Source of the DNA: Microcebus murinus | Taxonomy: Eukaryota > Chordata > Mammalia > Primates > Cheirogaleidae | Direction: 5' to 3' | DNA: 64,000 nucleotides | Assembly (NCBI RefSeq): GCF_040939455.1 | Contig: NC_134108.1 | Coordinates: forward strand, 6,291,501-6,355,500 | Shown here: positions 22,433-34,369 of the stretch, in pieces | How positions within the stretch are numbered: the first letter of the stretch is position 1 | How the letters are laid out: the number at the start of each line of letters is the position of its first letter | The notes under the pieces: model-generated | The model's database searches: none | What the model saw: only the letters and a program-made list of their open reading frames with translations | Told to the model about the DNA's origin: nothing | Position numbers and translations under genes: made by a program

Positions 22433-22984
22433 GGGTAAGTCCGGTTTTCATTACTCCCTCGTGATCAGAAACAGAAGTCAAAGAGTATATCATTTTAATT
22501 AAATTAGTAGGAATTAATAATAACATTGAGAGCAGCAAAGGTAAACTGGTGGAAAGAGTCAGGCTTATGCAGAGAGAGCTTTATAACAATCTCAAAGAGA
22601 AATCAGCAAGACTTGAAATTTTCAAAGGCCTTTTCTCCTTACCCTTTCTTAACCTTTCTGCTCCTTTGGACATATTTGAACACTTTCTTCTCCTCCTGTT
22701 TCTGATTTGAATTACAAAACATTTTTAAAAGTAACACTAAAGTTGAATTCATGGGTGAAGGGTGTAGAATGGATTGATGAGGACAATTGTAGATTTGGGG
22801 GAACATTCTTTCCAGAGGAATTTTGATACACAGTGATGAACACAGGTTTGGGGAGCACACAGACCCCTCCTCATTGACTTTTCAGTCTTATTGCTGGAAC
22901 TTACTCTTTGCCAGAAGCGCATCCCTAACTTTTATTCAAGTGACAAGTCAAAAAATTTCCAGTTGTTGACTTCAGGAAAAGTTC

Positions 22985-23155
22985 AGCTCCTGCCAAGCTC
23001 TGTCATTTCCTAGCTCTGTGGCATTGTCAAGTAACTCAGCCTGTCCAAACCTTCAGTACTTTTTCAAAAAAATAGGTATTATCACACCAATTTCAAAGGT
23101 TATTGCGAGAATTAAATGGGACACTTAAGTAAAATGATTAACACACTGCCTGTAA
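22985..23155 (+). repeat. MIR SINE
   Basis: GTCATTTCCTAGCTCTGTGG, CAAGTAACTCAGCCTGTCC, AAAAATAGGTATTATCACACC and GAGAATTAAATGGGACAC follow the MIR consensus order from core to 3' part. Confidence 0.75.
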
Positions 23156-23974
23156 ATGCTTATAAAAAATATTTCATATCCCCAAATTAGGCTCCATTCT
23201 AACAAGTGTGCTCTCTTAGACGAATTTAGATTCTAGTCATTATCCTCAATAAACATTTGTTTTAGTAGATGAATGATTTGCCTTCTTTTGGCTCATTATA
23301 ATATTTTCATGTGTTCATGTTGTTTTTTTCATTGTAATTTATCAAATTTGTTGATACCTAAGACCCATTGTATTAATACTATTAGAGCCTTCTGTCTACA
23401 TGTAGTCTACCTACATATTTGTATTCAGTGTGATTTGTTTGCATGTTGTTGAGACTTTAAATATATAGGTGTTTAAATAGACATTCAAAACTTAGGGCAT
23501 TCTTATTTTAATTGATTCATCCAATTAATTAAATCACAATTAATTTAATTAGTTTCATATTAGAAGCTTCATTTGGACTTTGACCTATGTTAATATGTTT
23601 TATAATTAAGCATGTGCCTTTACTAAAGTATTGGGTATGGAATTACAGCATATTAGTCCAAGAGATAAAGAGGAACACTTGGAACATTTTACAAGGGTAG
23701 CGGATAGGGGGAATGAATCTATTATATGTAACTATAGAATTGGGAAAAAACTAATAAAAATGAAAAATTAAAGTGCAAAATAGTATACATAAACATGGAC
23801 TCCGACATAAAAAAATACTGTTCTACAATTAGAAAATGCCAGGGATTGATTTTCAGTAATTGCCCCTCCTTGGTGTTTAATTAAAGAGCATTTTCAACTT
23901 AAAGGTCATAGTGAATTGAGTTTTTCTGGATGATGGTCAATGAGAATGTGTTTGGAAGCAGATATTGAACTTAC
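23156..23974. other. unassigned AT-rich DNA
   Basis: No gene or repeat recognised. AT-rich with several short A or T runs. Confidence 0.45.
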
Positions 23975-23980
23975 CTATGT
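23975..23980 (-). other. candidate 6-nt micro-exon between strong splice signals
   Basis: On the minus strand a pyrimidine tract (CCCCCTCTCTCTTCTCTAAT then CTTTTCAG) ends exactly six nucleotides before a consensus 5' splice site, GTAAGTTC. The enclosed bases are ACATAG. Six-nucleotide micro-exons exist in neuronal genes. One reading frame contains TAG; the other two are open. This is a motif observation only, with no host transcript visible. Confidence 0.12.
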
Positions 23981-24298
23981 CTGAAAAGATTAGAGAAGAG
24001 AGAGGGGGAAACATTCTAATTCTGCTATTGCATCCAGGGGAGGCAAAGCGTATGGTTTTTACATACCGACAGTTCAGAGGGGCAAATCAGCAAACAGCAG
24101 AGATAAAGGGTGTTGAGACTAGAGAATGAATGTATTGGACTTCATGAGAGGCCAAGTTTAGATTTGGAATATTCTATTGCGGGAGACCATGTTCCAGAGG
24201 GATTATGAGTAAAGAAGACTCTTAATGAAGCAACAGCCTGCTGGAGCACAGCTGTTGCATAGAGAAAGAAATGCAGCCATCCTTTTAGCTTCTCATAG

Positions 24299-24419
24299 GC
24301 AGCCCGGAATGAACAGCGACTGTTATCACATGTGCATTCTGTGCTATTGTTGGCTTTCCTTCGCTCCTGAAAGTCGGAGATTACAAACAGGAGCTCTGAA
24401 ACTGCCACTTCATCAGAAG
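24299..24419 (+). other. candidate exon, 121 nt, unproven
   Basis: A 3' splice-like sequence, CATCCTTTTAGCTTCTCATAG, precedes it, and a consensus donor, GAAG then GTGAGT (24420-24425), follows. The segment is not in a recognised repeat. One frame is open across the whole segment, from an ATG near 24309 to the donor, but the peptide is not recognised. It could be a non-coding RNA exon or chance. Confidence 0.15.
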
Positions 24420-24425
24420 GTGAGT

Positions 24426-26575
24426 GTCAGGAAACATACAACCTCTTCATTCCTAAATACACAAGTCAGGTGGCATACCACTTGGAGAACTGCCCGTAGT
24501 TTCTACATTTCACATCCTGTATTATGATCCACTCATACTGTGGTGCTAAGGAACTAGCAGCCTGTTTCATACTGAGCCACATAAAGAGACAGTTCAGGAT
24601 CCCTTTAAAGTTTGTGTGCTTTAAATGATCCTGAGGTGCTGCCAGAGACAGTTTACCACTCAGGACAGGGAAACTACGTATGTGCATGTGAATATTGGCT
24701 CTGTGCATGGGATCTAGGCAATCATCATTGCAATGAAATAATGTAAGGTTTACATATTCCCTTTAGTTACTGAGTCCAAATGCACAATTCTACCCACAAA
24801 ATACTAGCAAATTGGGAAATTGGATGCTTAGTACTGAGCCTACTGTGCATGCAAATATTGTTTTTTTTTTACAATAAAATCAGAAAATAGTAGTGCATTT
24901 ACATGCATAGAATTAATTAGCTAATTTTAGCACACATTTTCATATTTGTGGTGCTTCTGAAGTAATTTTAACAACAAATAAAATTCTGTAAGAAAGTATG
25001 ATCACATACTTTGAAATGCTCTGATCAGGATACACGTACATGTATATACTCACACACACATACACGTTCCCAATACTACGCAAGCTGTTACATGAATAGA
25101 AAGGCTAACGTTATCTTCCAAGTTGACCACTAGGTATACATTATAATCAAATAGCCTTGAAACTTTTCATAAGTGGTTAGGAATGCCTTTAGATTTAGAT
25201 ATGTTCTTAAACTGAACATATGGAATACTGAAAACCTGAGAGAAGAAAATGAATGGTCTTGTCTACTTTTACGTTGTATTGGGCATTTAGGTAGATTGCA
25301 TGATACTAAACAGAGTTTTGCCCTTTACTCATTCAACAGAGTTTAGTTCCATAGCATGTAAACTTCAAAATATCCTGCACAAATATTTTGAGCCATAAAA
25401 ATAGGATGTTAACCCTGAAATGACATTTATTTAGCATCAAGGCCCTGAAGAATGGAGATTTCTTAACTGTGGGGGAAAAAGTTAATACCCCAAAATTGTA
25501 TAATGCTGTATTCTTTCCAAACTCTTTTTATTTACAGATGCTCATCTGATTCCCTCATAGTGATCTTCTCCTCCGTGCTGTGGCCTGGACTAGGCCTTAT
25601 GCCTGTAGCTTCACATCTCTTCTCTCAGCTCTGTCTTCTCCCTCATGGATGGGAAGGAGGAGAGACTTACATAATGCTTTGGATGTTCTCTGAAAAATGT
25701 GAGAATGGATATCCTGTTTTTAAACACTTTCATTAAAGGAAATTCTGCAGCTGCTGTCTGTCACCCAGCCCACCATGGAATCAGAAAGACGAGGAAGTTT
25801 CTCATCCTCTATTTGCTTGAAATCGATCGCGTTATGATTTAAGCTTTTATGGAAATGAAGAACATTTAATCACTATTTTCTCTGTAAGTTTCCTGTACCC
25901 TCAAGGTTGACTGTACCATTCCAAACTTTCTCTTCTGGGGCATCATCTCCATTTAGTTCTGACCTTATCAGAACTCGTCTTTCTCATCTTTCCCTCCAGC
26001 AGCCGCTTCTACAGAGAGATCTCACACTTACAGGGAGAAACTTCCTGCTCTATGGGGATCTCCCTGCTTTCTTAATTGGTCTTTACATTCCTTTTTGCTT
26101 GCGTTCCTAGTGTAAGTTTACCTGAGACTCCCGTGGTATACTGATACCAGGCCTTTGCTGAGAACACATCTGGATTAAGGAACAGCATTGAATGCCTAAG
26201 ACAGTGGTTAGTAGGCACAGAGGAAATTATTAGGAGGGAAAAAAATATCCCATGCACCCCTGGATTGGCCCTTATTAGATCAAAGCCACATGGGGACTGT
26301 ATTACCTGTCCTTTATTCATTGTTTTAGAAAAACCTCTCTGATTTTAGGTCGTTGGAATACATTTCCTTGGTTTCCAGTAAGTTCTGCCTCCTTAGGCCT
26401 TCCTTTCAGCTTTACGGATTCCTTGTTAACCAGTGGGGGCAGTTCCACCCATTTCGATTTCATCCTCCCTTGACAAAGGCATGGTGCAGTCACCCAGGCA
26501 GGACAGGGTCCTCGGCTGGCGGAGATGTCAGAGGCCACCTTGGCTGACCTGTGAGTCTCTGGCCTCTGACTCAGC
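24426..26575. other. unassigned DNA
   Basis: No gene or secure repeat found. Short CA-rich sequence lies around 25046-25066. Short open frames (60 to 80 codons) have no recognisable domains. Confidence 0.45.
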
Positions 26576-26753
26576 CAGTGTTGTGAAGCTTCACTGTACG
26601 TTGAAATCACCTGGGGAGATTTTTTGAAAAATACAGATGCCTGGTCCCACCAAGGCCAATCGCACCTGAAATTATAGGGATGAGGCCTGGGCATCTGTGT
26701 TTCGTGCACCCTCCCCGGGCAATTCTGATGCACAGTGGGCATAAGAACCACAG
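26576..26753 (+). mobile_element. MER5A-like hAT MITE
   Basis: The left end is CAGTGTTGTGAAGCTTCAC, followed by TTGAAATCACCTGGGGAGAT and AAATACAGATGCCTGGTCCC. The right end, CATAAGAACCACAG, is the complementary TIR. Length 178 bp fits the MER5A family. Non-autonomous. Confidence 0.75.
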
Positions 26754-27377
26754 TTCAGCACCTCTAAGCACTGGGAGCTCCTACTTTGCACAGCAGCCAA
26801 TTCCATTTCATACGCAGAGCACTTCGGCCAAGAGTTCTTCCTTATGTTGCATTAAAATATATAACTCTCATCCTCATATTGGCAAACAGGGAGTCCCTCA
26901 CCCATACAATGCACCTGAAAAAGTATGAAATGTAACTACTGATTCCAAGAAGAATCCATATGTGAGCGCCCATACAGGGAATTGGGAAGTTACATGTGCA
27001 TCTAGTTCTCAGTCAACAGCTGAATATTGTAATGTAATGGACATGATGTGACTGCCAGGAATTATTGCTTATTTAAGTAAGGGTAAAAAATATATCCTTT
27101 TCTACAGTTAAAATTAAAAAAAATCATAGCGATTTTTACCTAAATGGAGAAGACAAAAGTTATTTCAATAACTGTTATAAATTACATACTGTATGCCTAA
27201 TTGCTTTGAAAAAAAACCCAGAGGGCATTTATGTCACATATTGTACCACAATTTAAAATTTAAAAGGACAAAATTATGTGAAATGTATCTGATTAGTATT
27301 TTGCTGTTTTGATTTTTCTGAAGTCAGACTCATTATACAGTTGGTCTACTCTGTTAACTAAAAAATGTATTAATTAA
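26754..27377. other. unassigned AT-rich DNA
   Basis: No gene or repeat recognised. AT-rich, with A runs near 27110 and 27210. Confidence 0.45.
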
Positions 27378-27755
27378 TGAGATTTATACTTTGGAAAAAG
27401 GAGAGCTTTATTTATCATAAAGGGTAGCAACCTTCTGGGTGGCCACTCCAACAGGTTGGGAAGTGGAGGGCTAGAAGCCAGGCACACATGCTTCAAAGAA
27501 GAGACAAAAGGGAACAGCATTTTATACTGACCTGGAGAGTCAAATATACGTAACTCAACAAGCTGTAGGAGGAGTCATGAATATTTATGAAGGGAAAATC
27601 ATATGCAAGTAATTGTGTTTTCTCTCTCCCATCCTGTCATGCCTGGGAACTCAGTTTTAAGGTGTTCTGGGGGTCCCCCCTGGCAGAGAGGGGTCCATTC
27701 AGTTAGCAGAGAGTTTAGGATTTTATTGTCAGTTCACAACTCTGGTTACATAACA
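27378..27755 (-). mobile_element. probable ERV1-type LTR
   Basis: On the minus strand there is a TATA box (TATAAAA at 27520-27526) about 110 bp before a polyadenylation signal AATAAA (27407-27412). The signal sits in AATAAAGCTCTCCTTTTT, an arrangement typical of gammaretrovirus-like (ERV1) LTRs. The end toward 27378 finishes in CA. The 5' end is uncertain: 27755 gives a TG start, and another TG start is possible near 27938. No clear target-site duplication or internal viral sequence is seen, so it is probably a solo or truncated LTR. Family not identified. Confidence 0.55.
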
Positions 27756-29989
27756 TTCTATAGTCAGAAGTTTTTCTTCTTATTATCACTATTAACAATC
27801 TAAGCCAGCATTGTAAACGATGGACAGAAGGAATAATCTGGTAAATGAAGAAAATTAAAAGTTCTCTGTAACCTTTGTTAGTTGCTGTTGTTAAATGCAG
27901 AGTCTTTCTGTGTCTCAGGGAGCAATATACTGACACAGTCTGATTCTGAGCACTTTGTGTTCTAGAATGCTTAAGGTAGTATCATTGAAAGGTTGTTTTT
28001 TTTTCTTTTTCCTTTCTGTCATTTGAGGGTGTCCTTCCCAGGAGTGCAAGGACATTTCCGAGGATTTCTAGGCTTCTTCATCAGCTGCTTAATGCTGCGG
28101 CTAATCTAACTGTGATATATGGTAAATATTTTCCCTTGCAGAAAAAGGGCTTACAGCTGTTTCTATGCATCGATTGAACACATTAGACTAATATTTATCC
28201 ATTTGAAACTTTGGGAATTGGCCGTACATCATTTAATAGTTGTTCACCAATTGTAAGACGTAATTACATGTTAGAATTTCCAAAAAAATTAGGTCTGGAG
28301 TAGAAAACCTATCCTAAGTGGTTTAGTGATGATTAAGTTTGGGAAGGCTCAAGTTGTTCATGGTATTGTAGTTATTAATTTCAAAAGACATGTGGCTTTT
28401 CCAATGTTAGAAATAAATGGGAAGATTTCTAATGCTTTATTTCAAGATAGTTTCGAACCCCAGAGCTATGGCCTCCAGAACTCCTACTGCTAGTCCTAAT
28501 CGTGTGTATCTTTTAGCAGAGACAGATAACTTTGAGTATCTCTTTCCTGAAAACTTGAATACAAAAAAGTGCCCCAAACTCGCCAGGTTTTATTACTTGG
28601 TCAGCCTGTGTTAAACTATCATGTGGCTGAGTGACTAAGTTACATATTTTTTCCCCAGGAAAGAAACATAATAGGATAAAACACCTACTCTCCTGTAAGA
28701 AATGGAGGGAAAAAAATAAGCCATGATTTTTTTTTTTTAAGATAAAAAAGAAGAGAACAAGAAGTCTATCTTTTTGGGGAAAAGTGTGTGTTGCTATTGC
28801 TCTGTGAAGGACACCTTTAAAATGGTGTTATAATTGGTTTTCAGAAATCATTAGGACTAGGTTTCCCTTTTATGTTTTATAGGCTCTTTAAACAATCTTC
28901 TTTTATATTTATGTCCTTCTTTATATTTATGTGTTTTTCAAATTCTAAAGACAGCATCTAATTTTGTGATCGGAGAAATATTTTTATAATCAGCAATATA
29001 TTGTCTTTCAAATAAGGACGAAAAGTATCAGGATTGCTAAGGCCCATTTCATTTTAAAATACATGGGTGGTGATATGTACCCACTTTTCTTACAGCACCT
29101 TCTCATCTTTTTATCATTGTATGTATAGCCATTAAGATAAATTTTATTTCTAAAACTGTATTTCCACTTCCCTCACAAAGATCCCCATGAGCAGAATGTC
29201 AAAGCCCACAAAAAATAACTATACACTTCTGTCTGCTTGTTGCATTTGGCTCCTCTTTGAAATCATTGGAGTTTTGGAGTTAAGGAAAGGGACATGTGCT
29301 TATTTTAGCAACAACGAGTAATTATGTGCACAGTAGCCATTTGAGTGGTGATTAGAGCCTGGGGGTTTAATTTTACTTTTTTGAGGGTTTCTCTAAAAGC
29401 TTAGTGTATAAAAGGAAATTATTTTGTGTTTTTACTAGGTTTTTTTTTTTTTCTTCTTGGTATTTAATTTTAAGACCCAAATTTTGCTGGTTATCATTTT
29501 CCTTAGAGCAAATATTTTCATGTTAAAGTAGTGCTCCCACCACTTGAGCATCCAGGGGACCTTAGAGGCAAATGTGGCTTCAGTGTTTGCCATCTAAAAC
29601 TCACACCAATATTCAAGCTTTACCTGCATCTTTCTTTCCTGCTTCCTTTAAAGAGTGCTACCCAGTGACATGGAGAGAGAGGCAAAACATAGAAAATTAG
29701 AGACAGAGAGAATAAAAATAAATTGAAAGGCTGGCAAATTCACAGAGACAATCTTCAAAGTGTTGTTACAGTATAATAATAGATTCCGTGTTTGTAATTT
29801 GACTGCTTGCTAAAACTTATTTATAACCCCAAAAGCAATGCTCTCGACACTTTCAGGGTCATTCATGGATATATGCAGAATGGCAAAGAAGTCTGAGTCA
29901 CCCAACACTCTCCTTCCTCAGCTGAGGTTGAAAGAGGCAACACTCTGCCTTCTTGTCTCAGCTCTCATACTGTGGACAAGTGTGTTCTT
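27756..29989. other. unassigned AT-rich DNA
   Basis: No gene recognised. The first 180 bases may still belong to the LTR. The rest is AT-rich, with poly-T or poly-A tracts near 27995, 28728 and 29440. Confidence 0.45.
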
Positions 29990-30400
29990 TCCATGGTTTA
30001 TTTAGTGCCACATTTTTTTGCATTTTTGTTCTTTTTGTTGGTGATTTTGCTTTTTAAAGTGGCCCCCAACATAGAGCTGATCGCTAGTGTTCCTAAGTGC
30101 AAGAAGGTGGTCATGTGTCTTACAGAGAAGATGCATGTGCTAGAGAAATTTCAAGCATGGGTTTTAGTGCTGTTGGCTGTGAGTTCAATGTTAATGAATC
30201 AACAGTGTGTGTTAAATAAAGTGTCCTTGGAAACATAAACTGAGGTTCTGTATTGATCCATGGATGAAATGTCACCAGAGGCTCAAAGGATCCTGACCCT
30301 GTATTTCCCCCAGGAGCAATGGTTCAGTACTTTTCTAATTCAGTGTTTGCAGTGACTTTATATAACATAACTGTCACCAATAATTAGAAATATAAGCAGA
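29990..30400 (+). mobile_element. Tigger DNA transposon remnant with transposase N-terminus
   Basis: The plus-strand frame at 29972-30238 contains VPKCKKVVMCLTEKMHVLEK and, after drift, a NESTIY-like region (MNQQCVLNK). This matches the CENP-B-type helix-turn-helix at the N-terminus of Tigger (TcMar) transposases. Downstream DNA reads GAGCAATGGTTCAGTAC and TCAGTGTTTGCAGTGACTT, typical Tigger 3' sequence. The catalytic DDE domain is absent, so this is an internally deleted, inactive element. TIR boundaries are not resolved. Confidence 0.75.
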
Positions 30401-31000
30401 GAATTTCATATTGTATATAGTATTTATGTTTTGAAAAGTGGGCTTTTAAATCAAAATTTAATGACTGATTTATAATTTGAATGTACCAGACTTCCTCTTT
30501 TAAGAAATAACATGGTAATAGTTTTCACTCTAAGTTCTTCTTATCTGTTTCAAGTTTTCACCTTTCAAGATTGCTTAAAACATAGTAGACATGTGTGAAC
30601 GGTGCTGGTGTAGTCTGGGACAGTTTTAAATACGGTCTCCAGACAATCTGTGCCCACAGGGTTCAAAAATACAAGCGCACAAAGGCCCCTGCCCATGTTG
30701 CGGGAACTGTCCTTCCTAATGTTGGTGGTGGCTGCTTTCAGTTCCAGCCTTCCTTGACCCCCAATTTCAGAAAAAGTCTTAAAAAGGAGAACAGGTGGGT
30801 TGGAATATCCTGTGGTACAAGTAGATCTGGCCCTGCCATGAAGCCTGGGAAACCTAGGTGAGAGCTTCCTGGAAGGGCCAAGTTTGGGAGGAAAACATTA
30901 GACCCAAGAAGTCTTTTATGTAGTCACCGAGCTCAAGAAGTGAGAGGTCTACACTCTGTGGAGCAGGTGGAGGTTTGCAGTGTCCACAGTCAAGGTAGTG
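30401..31000. other. unassigned DNA
   Basis: No gene or repeat recognised. A short frame at 30595-30861 has no known domain. Confidence 0.45.
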
Positions 31001-31629
31001 TATGAGTCAGGGCTCTCAAGAGAAACAAAACCAATAGGAAAGATGGATGGATGGATGGATGGATGGATGGATGGATGGATGGATGGATGGATGGATGGAT
31101 GGATGGATGGATGGATGGATGGGTGGATGGGTGGGAGGGTGGGTGGATGGATGGGTGGGTGGATGGATGGGTGGGTAGATGGGTGGGTGGATGGATGGAT
31201 GGAGTTTTATTATGAAGAATTGGCTCATGTGAATATGGAGCCTTAAAAGTCCCATGATCTGCCATCTACAAGCTGGAGTCCTAGAAAAGCTTGTGGTGTA
31301 GTTTAAAGGCCTGAGCCCTAGAGAGTCCATGGCATAGATTCCAGTCTGAGTCTGGAGGCCTGAGAACCAGGAGTGCTGAGGGCAGGGGAAGGCCAAGGTT
31401 CCAGATCAAGCAACCAGGCTGAGAGTTCAACATCCCCTGCCTTTTTGTTCCATGCAGGCCCTCAGTGGGTTGGATGAGGCCCACCTGCACTGGGAGGCCA
31501 TCTCCTTTACTTAGTTGTCCCACTCAAATGCTGATTTCTTCCAAAAACACCCTCACAAACACACCCAGGAATATGTTTAACTGGGCATTGCACGATCCAG
31601 TCAGGTTGACACATTAACATTAGCCATCA
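31001..31629 (-). mobile_element. ERVL-type LTR (MLT2-like) with microsatellite insertion
   Basis: The right end on the minus strand begins TGATGGCTAATGTTAATGTG and TCAACCTGACTGGA. The far end corresponds to plus-strand TCAGGGCTCTCAAGAGAAAC and AAAACCAATAGGA. Between are GTTGGATGAGGCCCACCTGC and GAAGAATTGGCTCATGTGAA. These are blocks of the common ERVL/MLT2 type. The usual short TA/GA repeat near its 3' end is replaced by a long GGAT tract. No internal ERV sequence. Confidence 0.7.
31042..31202 (+). repeat. (GGAT)n microsatellite with GGGT variants
   Basis: About 160 bp of tetranucleotide repeat. The left two thirds are pure GATG/GGAT units. The right third mixes GGGT, GGAG and TAGATG interruptions. 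It lies inside the ERVL-type LTR. All three frames on both strands stay open because the repeat has no stop codon, which produces artificial Met-Asp-Gly-Trp and His-Pro-Ser-Ile peptides. Confidence 0.97.
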
Positions 31630-33109
31630 TGGGTAGTTAACAGTGAAGCAGGTTAGGTAAGGATCTAAGACCGTGAGATTCCAGCATCTTCCAGGTTTTT
31701 CCTCGTAGAAGGACTCTGGGGTGTGCCCATGAGGAGCTGGGCCTGTTGACATTAAAGCCAAGTCCAAATTCAAACTCAGTTTCGGTGCGACTGCAGACAG
31801 CCCGCATGTTCTACTCCACACCCGAACTCTCAACGACCAGAGGGCAAGGAAGACACATGCAGTGCCTGCTGTCGCCAGGACAGCCCTCACTAAACGGAAG
31901 GGCACAAAGCAGGGCAGTAGTAAGTCAAGTAGAGAGAGAGAGACACAAACCGCAGCACAGAGTGGTGTTTCCATAGAGTGACATCATCTTTTAGGATCCA
32001 TTCCATAGTGTAGACACTGGTTGGATAAGGAAATCAGAACATGGAATGTCCACCTCCAAGTGCAAATTTTATTCTTCTAATTTATTGCATTCTAAATTAG
32101 CTTATTTTTTATTCCTTGTCAGAATTACTTTCACGTAAAAATAAAGTTCTGATAAATGATTAAGCCGAACTATTTATGTTTAAAGAGGACATCTAGCAAG
32201 TTACACCCCCCTCAGGAATGCATTAACCAAAAACACAGCATACTGGCATGGTACGCAAGGTGGGGCCACTGTCCCCAATGACCCAGGGATTTCTTGGCAT
32301 AGAAAATAATAGGTTTTATTTTAAAAGATTTTGACAGTCCCTACAGGGTGCTGAAAAGTCTAGAAATTTCTAAATTTGACCTTTTCCTTCCGAATTATTA
32401 CATTACTTAAAATGGCTAAGCTAAGGCAAAATTGTGTGTGTTAAGGTTAATCATTAGAAAATAAAAGTGTTAGCAGTGGAGCAAGTTGACATATAGAATA
32501 TTATAGAAACAGTTGATTAAAAGTGATATAAAAACAATAACTTTTAGGCCAGCCTTGAGGGAACAGGGATCTAAATTCACTTTTTTTGTGTGTGTGTGAA
32601 CAATTTAATTCTCTCTTTGATGCAAACAAACATCAAGGCAAAATTTGAACACACAGTGAATGCACTTTAGGGATTGCCAGGAGAGTATGAATTAAATAGA
32701 AGAAATCAGGGAGAGCTATATTAAATTTTTCTTTGACTGAGAACAGATTATCTTCATAGTCTTTGCACTCAGAGAGAAATAAAGTTGGAAGGCAATAAGC
32801 TTCCAGTTTCCCTTGGTGATCTCAGCCAGCTCTGCAGACTAACCTCTGAATGAATTGGCAATCATACGTGGAATTGTTCTCTTGGAAACAGAAGTTGAAA
32901 CTTCTGTGTTGCCCTCTGTGTCAGTGTCAAGAATATCGTTGGGCTCTGGGCCACACAAGAGCAGCCACTCTCTGCTAGAACGTCCTTGCTTCAGAACTTG
33001 GCGTGCCAGAGAGGAGGGTCCACGGCCCATGCCAGCCCAGGGACCTTAACTGAATACTTAACAGCGGCAAATGGTGGGCTGTTCGTTCTCTTCCTTGTTG
33101 CCTCTTTCC
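31630..33109. other. unassigned DNA
   Basis: No gene or secure repeat recognised. A short GT tract lies near 32588. GC content is average to low. Confidence 0.45.
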
Positions 33110-33235
33110 CCAACAGAAATGTAAATTCCTTGAGTGCAGGTGTGTCTGTCTAGTTTACTGTTGTATTTGTGCCCCCTAGGATAGTACCTGGCCGCAACAG
33201 GTACTCCGTAAAGACTTGCTGAAAGAAAAGTACTA
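33110..33235 (+). repeat. L2 LINE 3' end
   Basis: CAGAAATGTAAATTCCTTGA, GTGCAGGTGTGTCTGTC, CTAGGATAGTACCTGG and GGTACTCCGTAAAGACTTGC follow the L2 3' end pattern ('gcctggcacatagtaggtgctcaataaa'). Confidence 0.75.
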
Positions 33236-34369
33236 GAGACAGAAGCCGGAACCGGCATGTTTTTGGTGGCAGCAAATCTGAAGTTCATAAATGAATGGCA
33301 TTGATGTTTTGAAAATGTTACCGTCTTCTTATTTAAAAGCCTTGATGGGGTCCATTTCTGGGAATGTCCAAGCATGAGAATATAGGCTCTTCCGTGTGTT
33401 TTGAGACCCATTCTTCCAGTATACCTCCCTCTGGTCCTTTATATCGCTATCCCCAGGGACAGGAGAAAAATCCCCATGCTGCCACTTCTTCCAGAGAAGC
33501 CAGAAGGGCAGCTTTATCGTGACAGTCCCAGAGCTGAGGGTTAAAAAGATTCAGCTGTTCACTGAGTGTCCACTGGTGGTGTTTGTTCACCATTTCCAGT
33601 TGGGTTTGTGTCTCCTTCATTTAAGATCCAGTCTAATTCACAGATAAGCAGTGCAGCTCAAAGAACGAGATGAGTTGGGAGTGACAGGAAGCCTGGTTTG
33701 GGAGCAGAGAGTTGAATTACAGTAGTAGGAATTGGGGGGGGGGTTGTTAAAAAGATTGAGGAGAGAAGGAAATAAAATTCATCCTGTGTAGATTGGAGAT
33801 ATAGAATAAAAAGGAAAAAAAATTGAAACTCAAGAGATAGAAGCCTAAGGAAAGTATATTATGAAACAGTTTTTTTATTACAATTTCACTTTTAACATTC
33901 TTCAAGTTAAATTAACTAAAGCACAGTGTATCACCACTGTGGCAAGATTTCCATTTGCAAGAACAGACACTAAAGGAGATCTGATGCTATAACTACATGT
34001 CATTAGACTCTAAAGATAGGAAAACATGCTTAATACATTCAATAAAGATATCTCTTATTTTGTTAATTTTTTTCTGCCTTATTCTGTAAATAATAGTGTC
34101 CATTGCATTTCTACTACCAGAACATGACTTCCTGACTCAGTTCCACTCACCTGTAACCTTTTTTTCATTCTCCGTCATGTGCACAGCATGGGGGGAGCTA
34201 TAAGGAACCCGACTGTCTGCCTTCAGTGAATTTACCTGGTCCTACAGGAAATAGGATGAGCAACAAATAACTATAACTCCAAGATCCATGGTTCCTGCTA
34301 CTGTAGTGATGTGTGCAGAATTGGGGGCGTGGATGGGGGTCACCAGGGGAACTGAGAAAACTTCATGCA
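33236..34369. other. unassigned DNA
   Basis: No gene or repeat recognised. A G9 run occurs at about 33734. Confidence 0.4.

Noticed and set aside
30980..31246. Met-Asp-Gly-Trp repeat protein and its antisense His-Pro-Ser-Ile counterpart
   Set aside because: These are translations of the GGAT microsatellite, which contains no stop codon in any frame.
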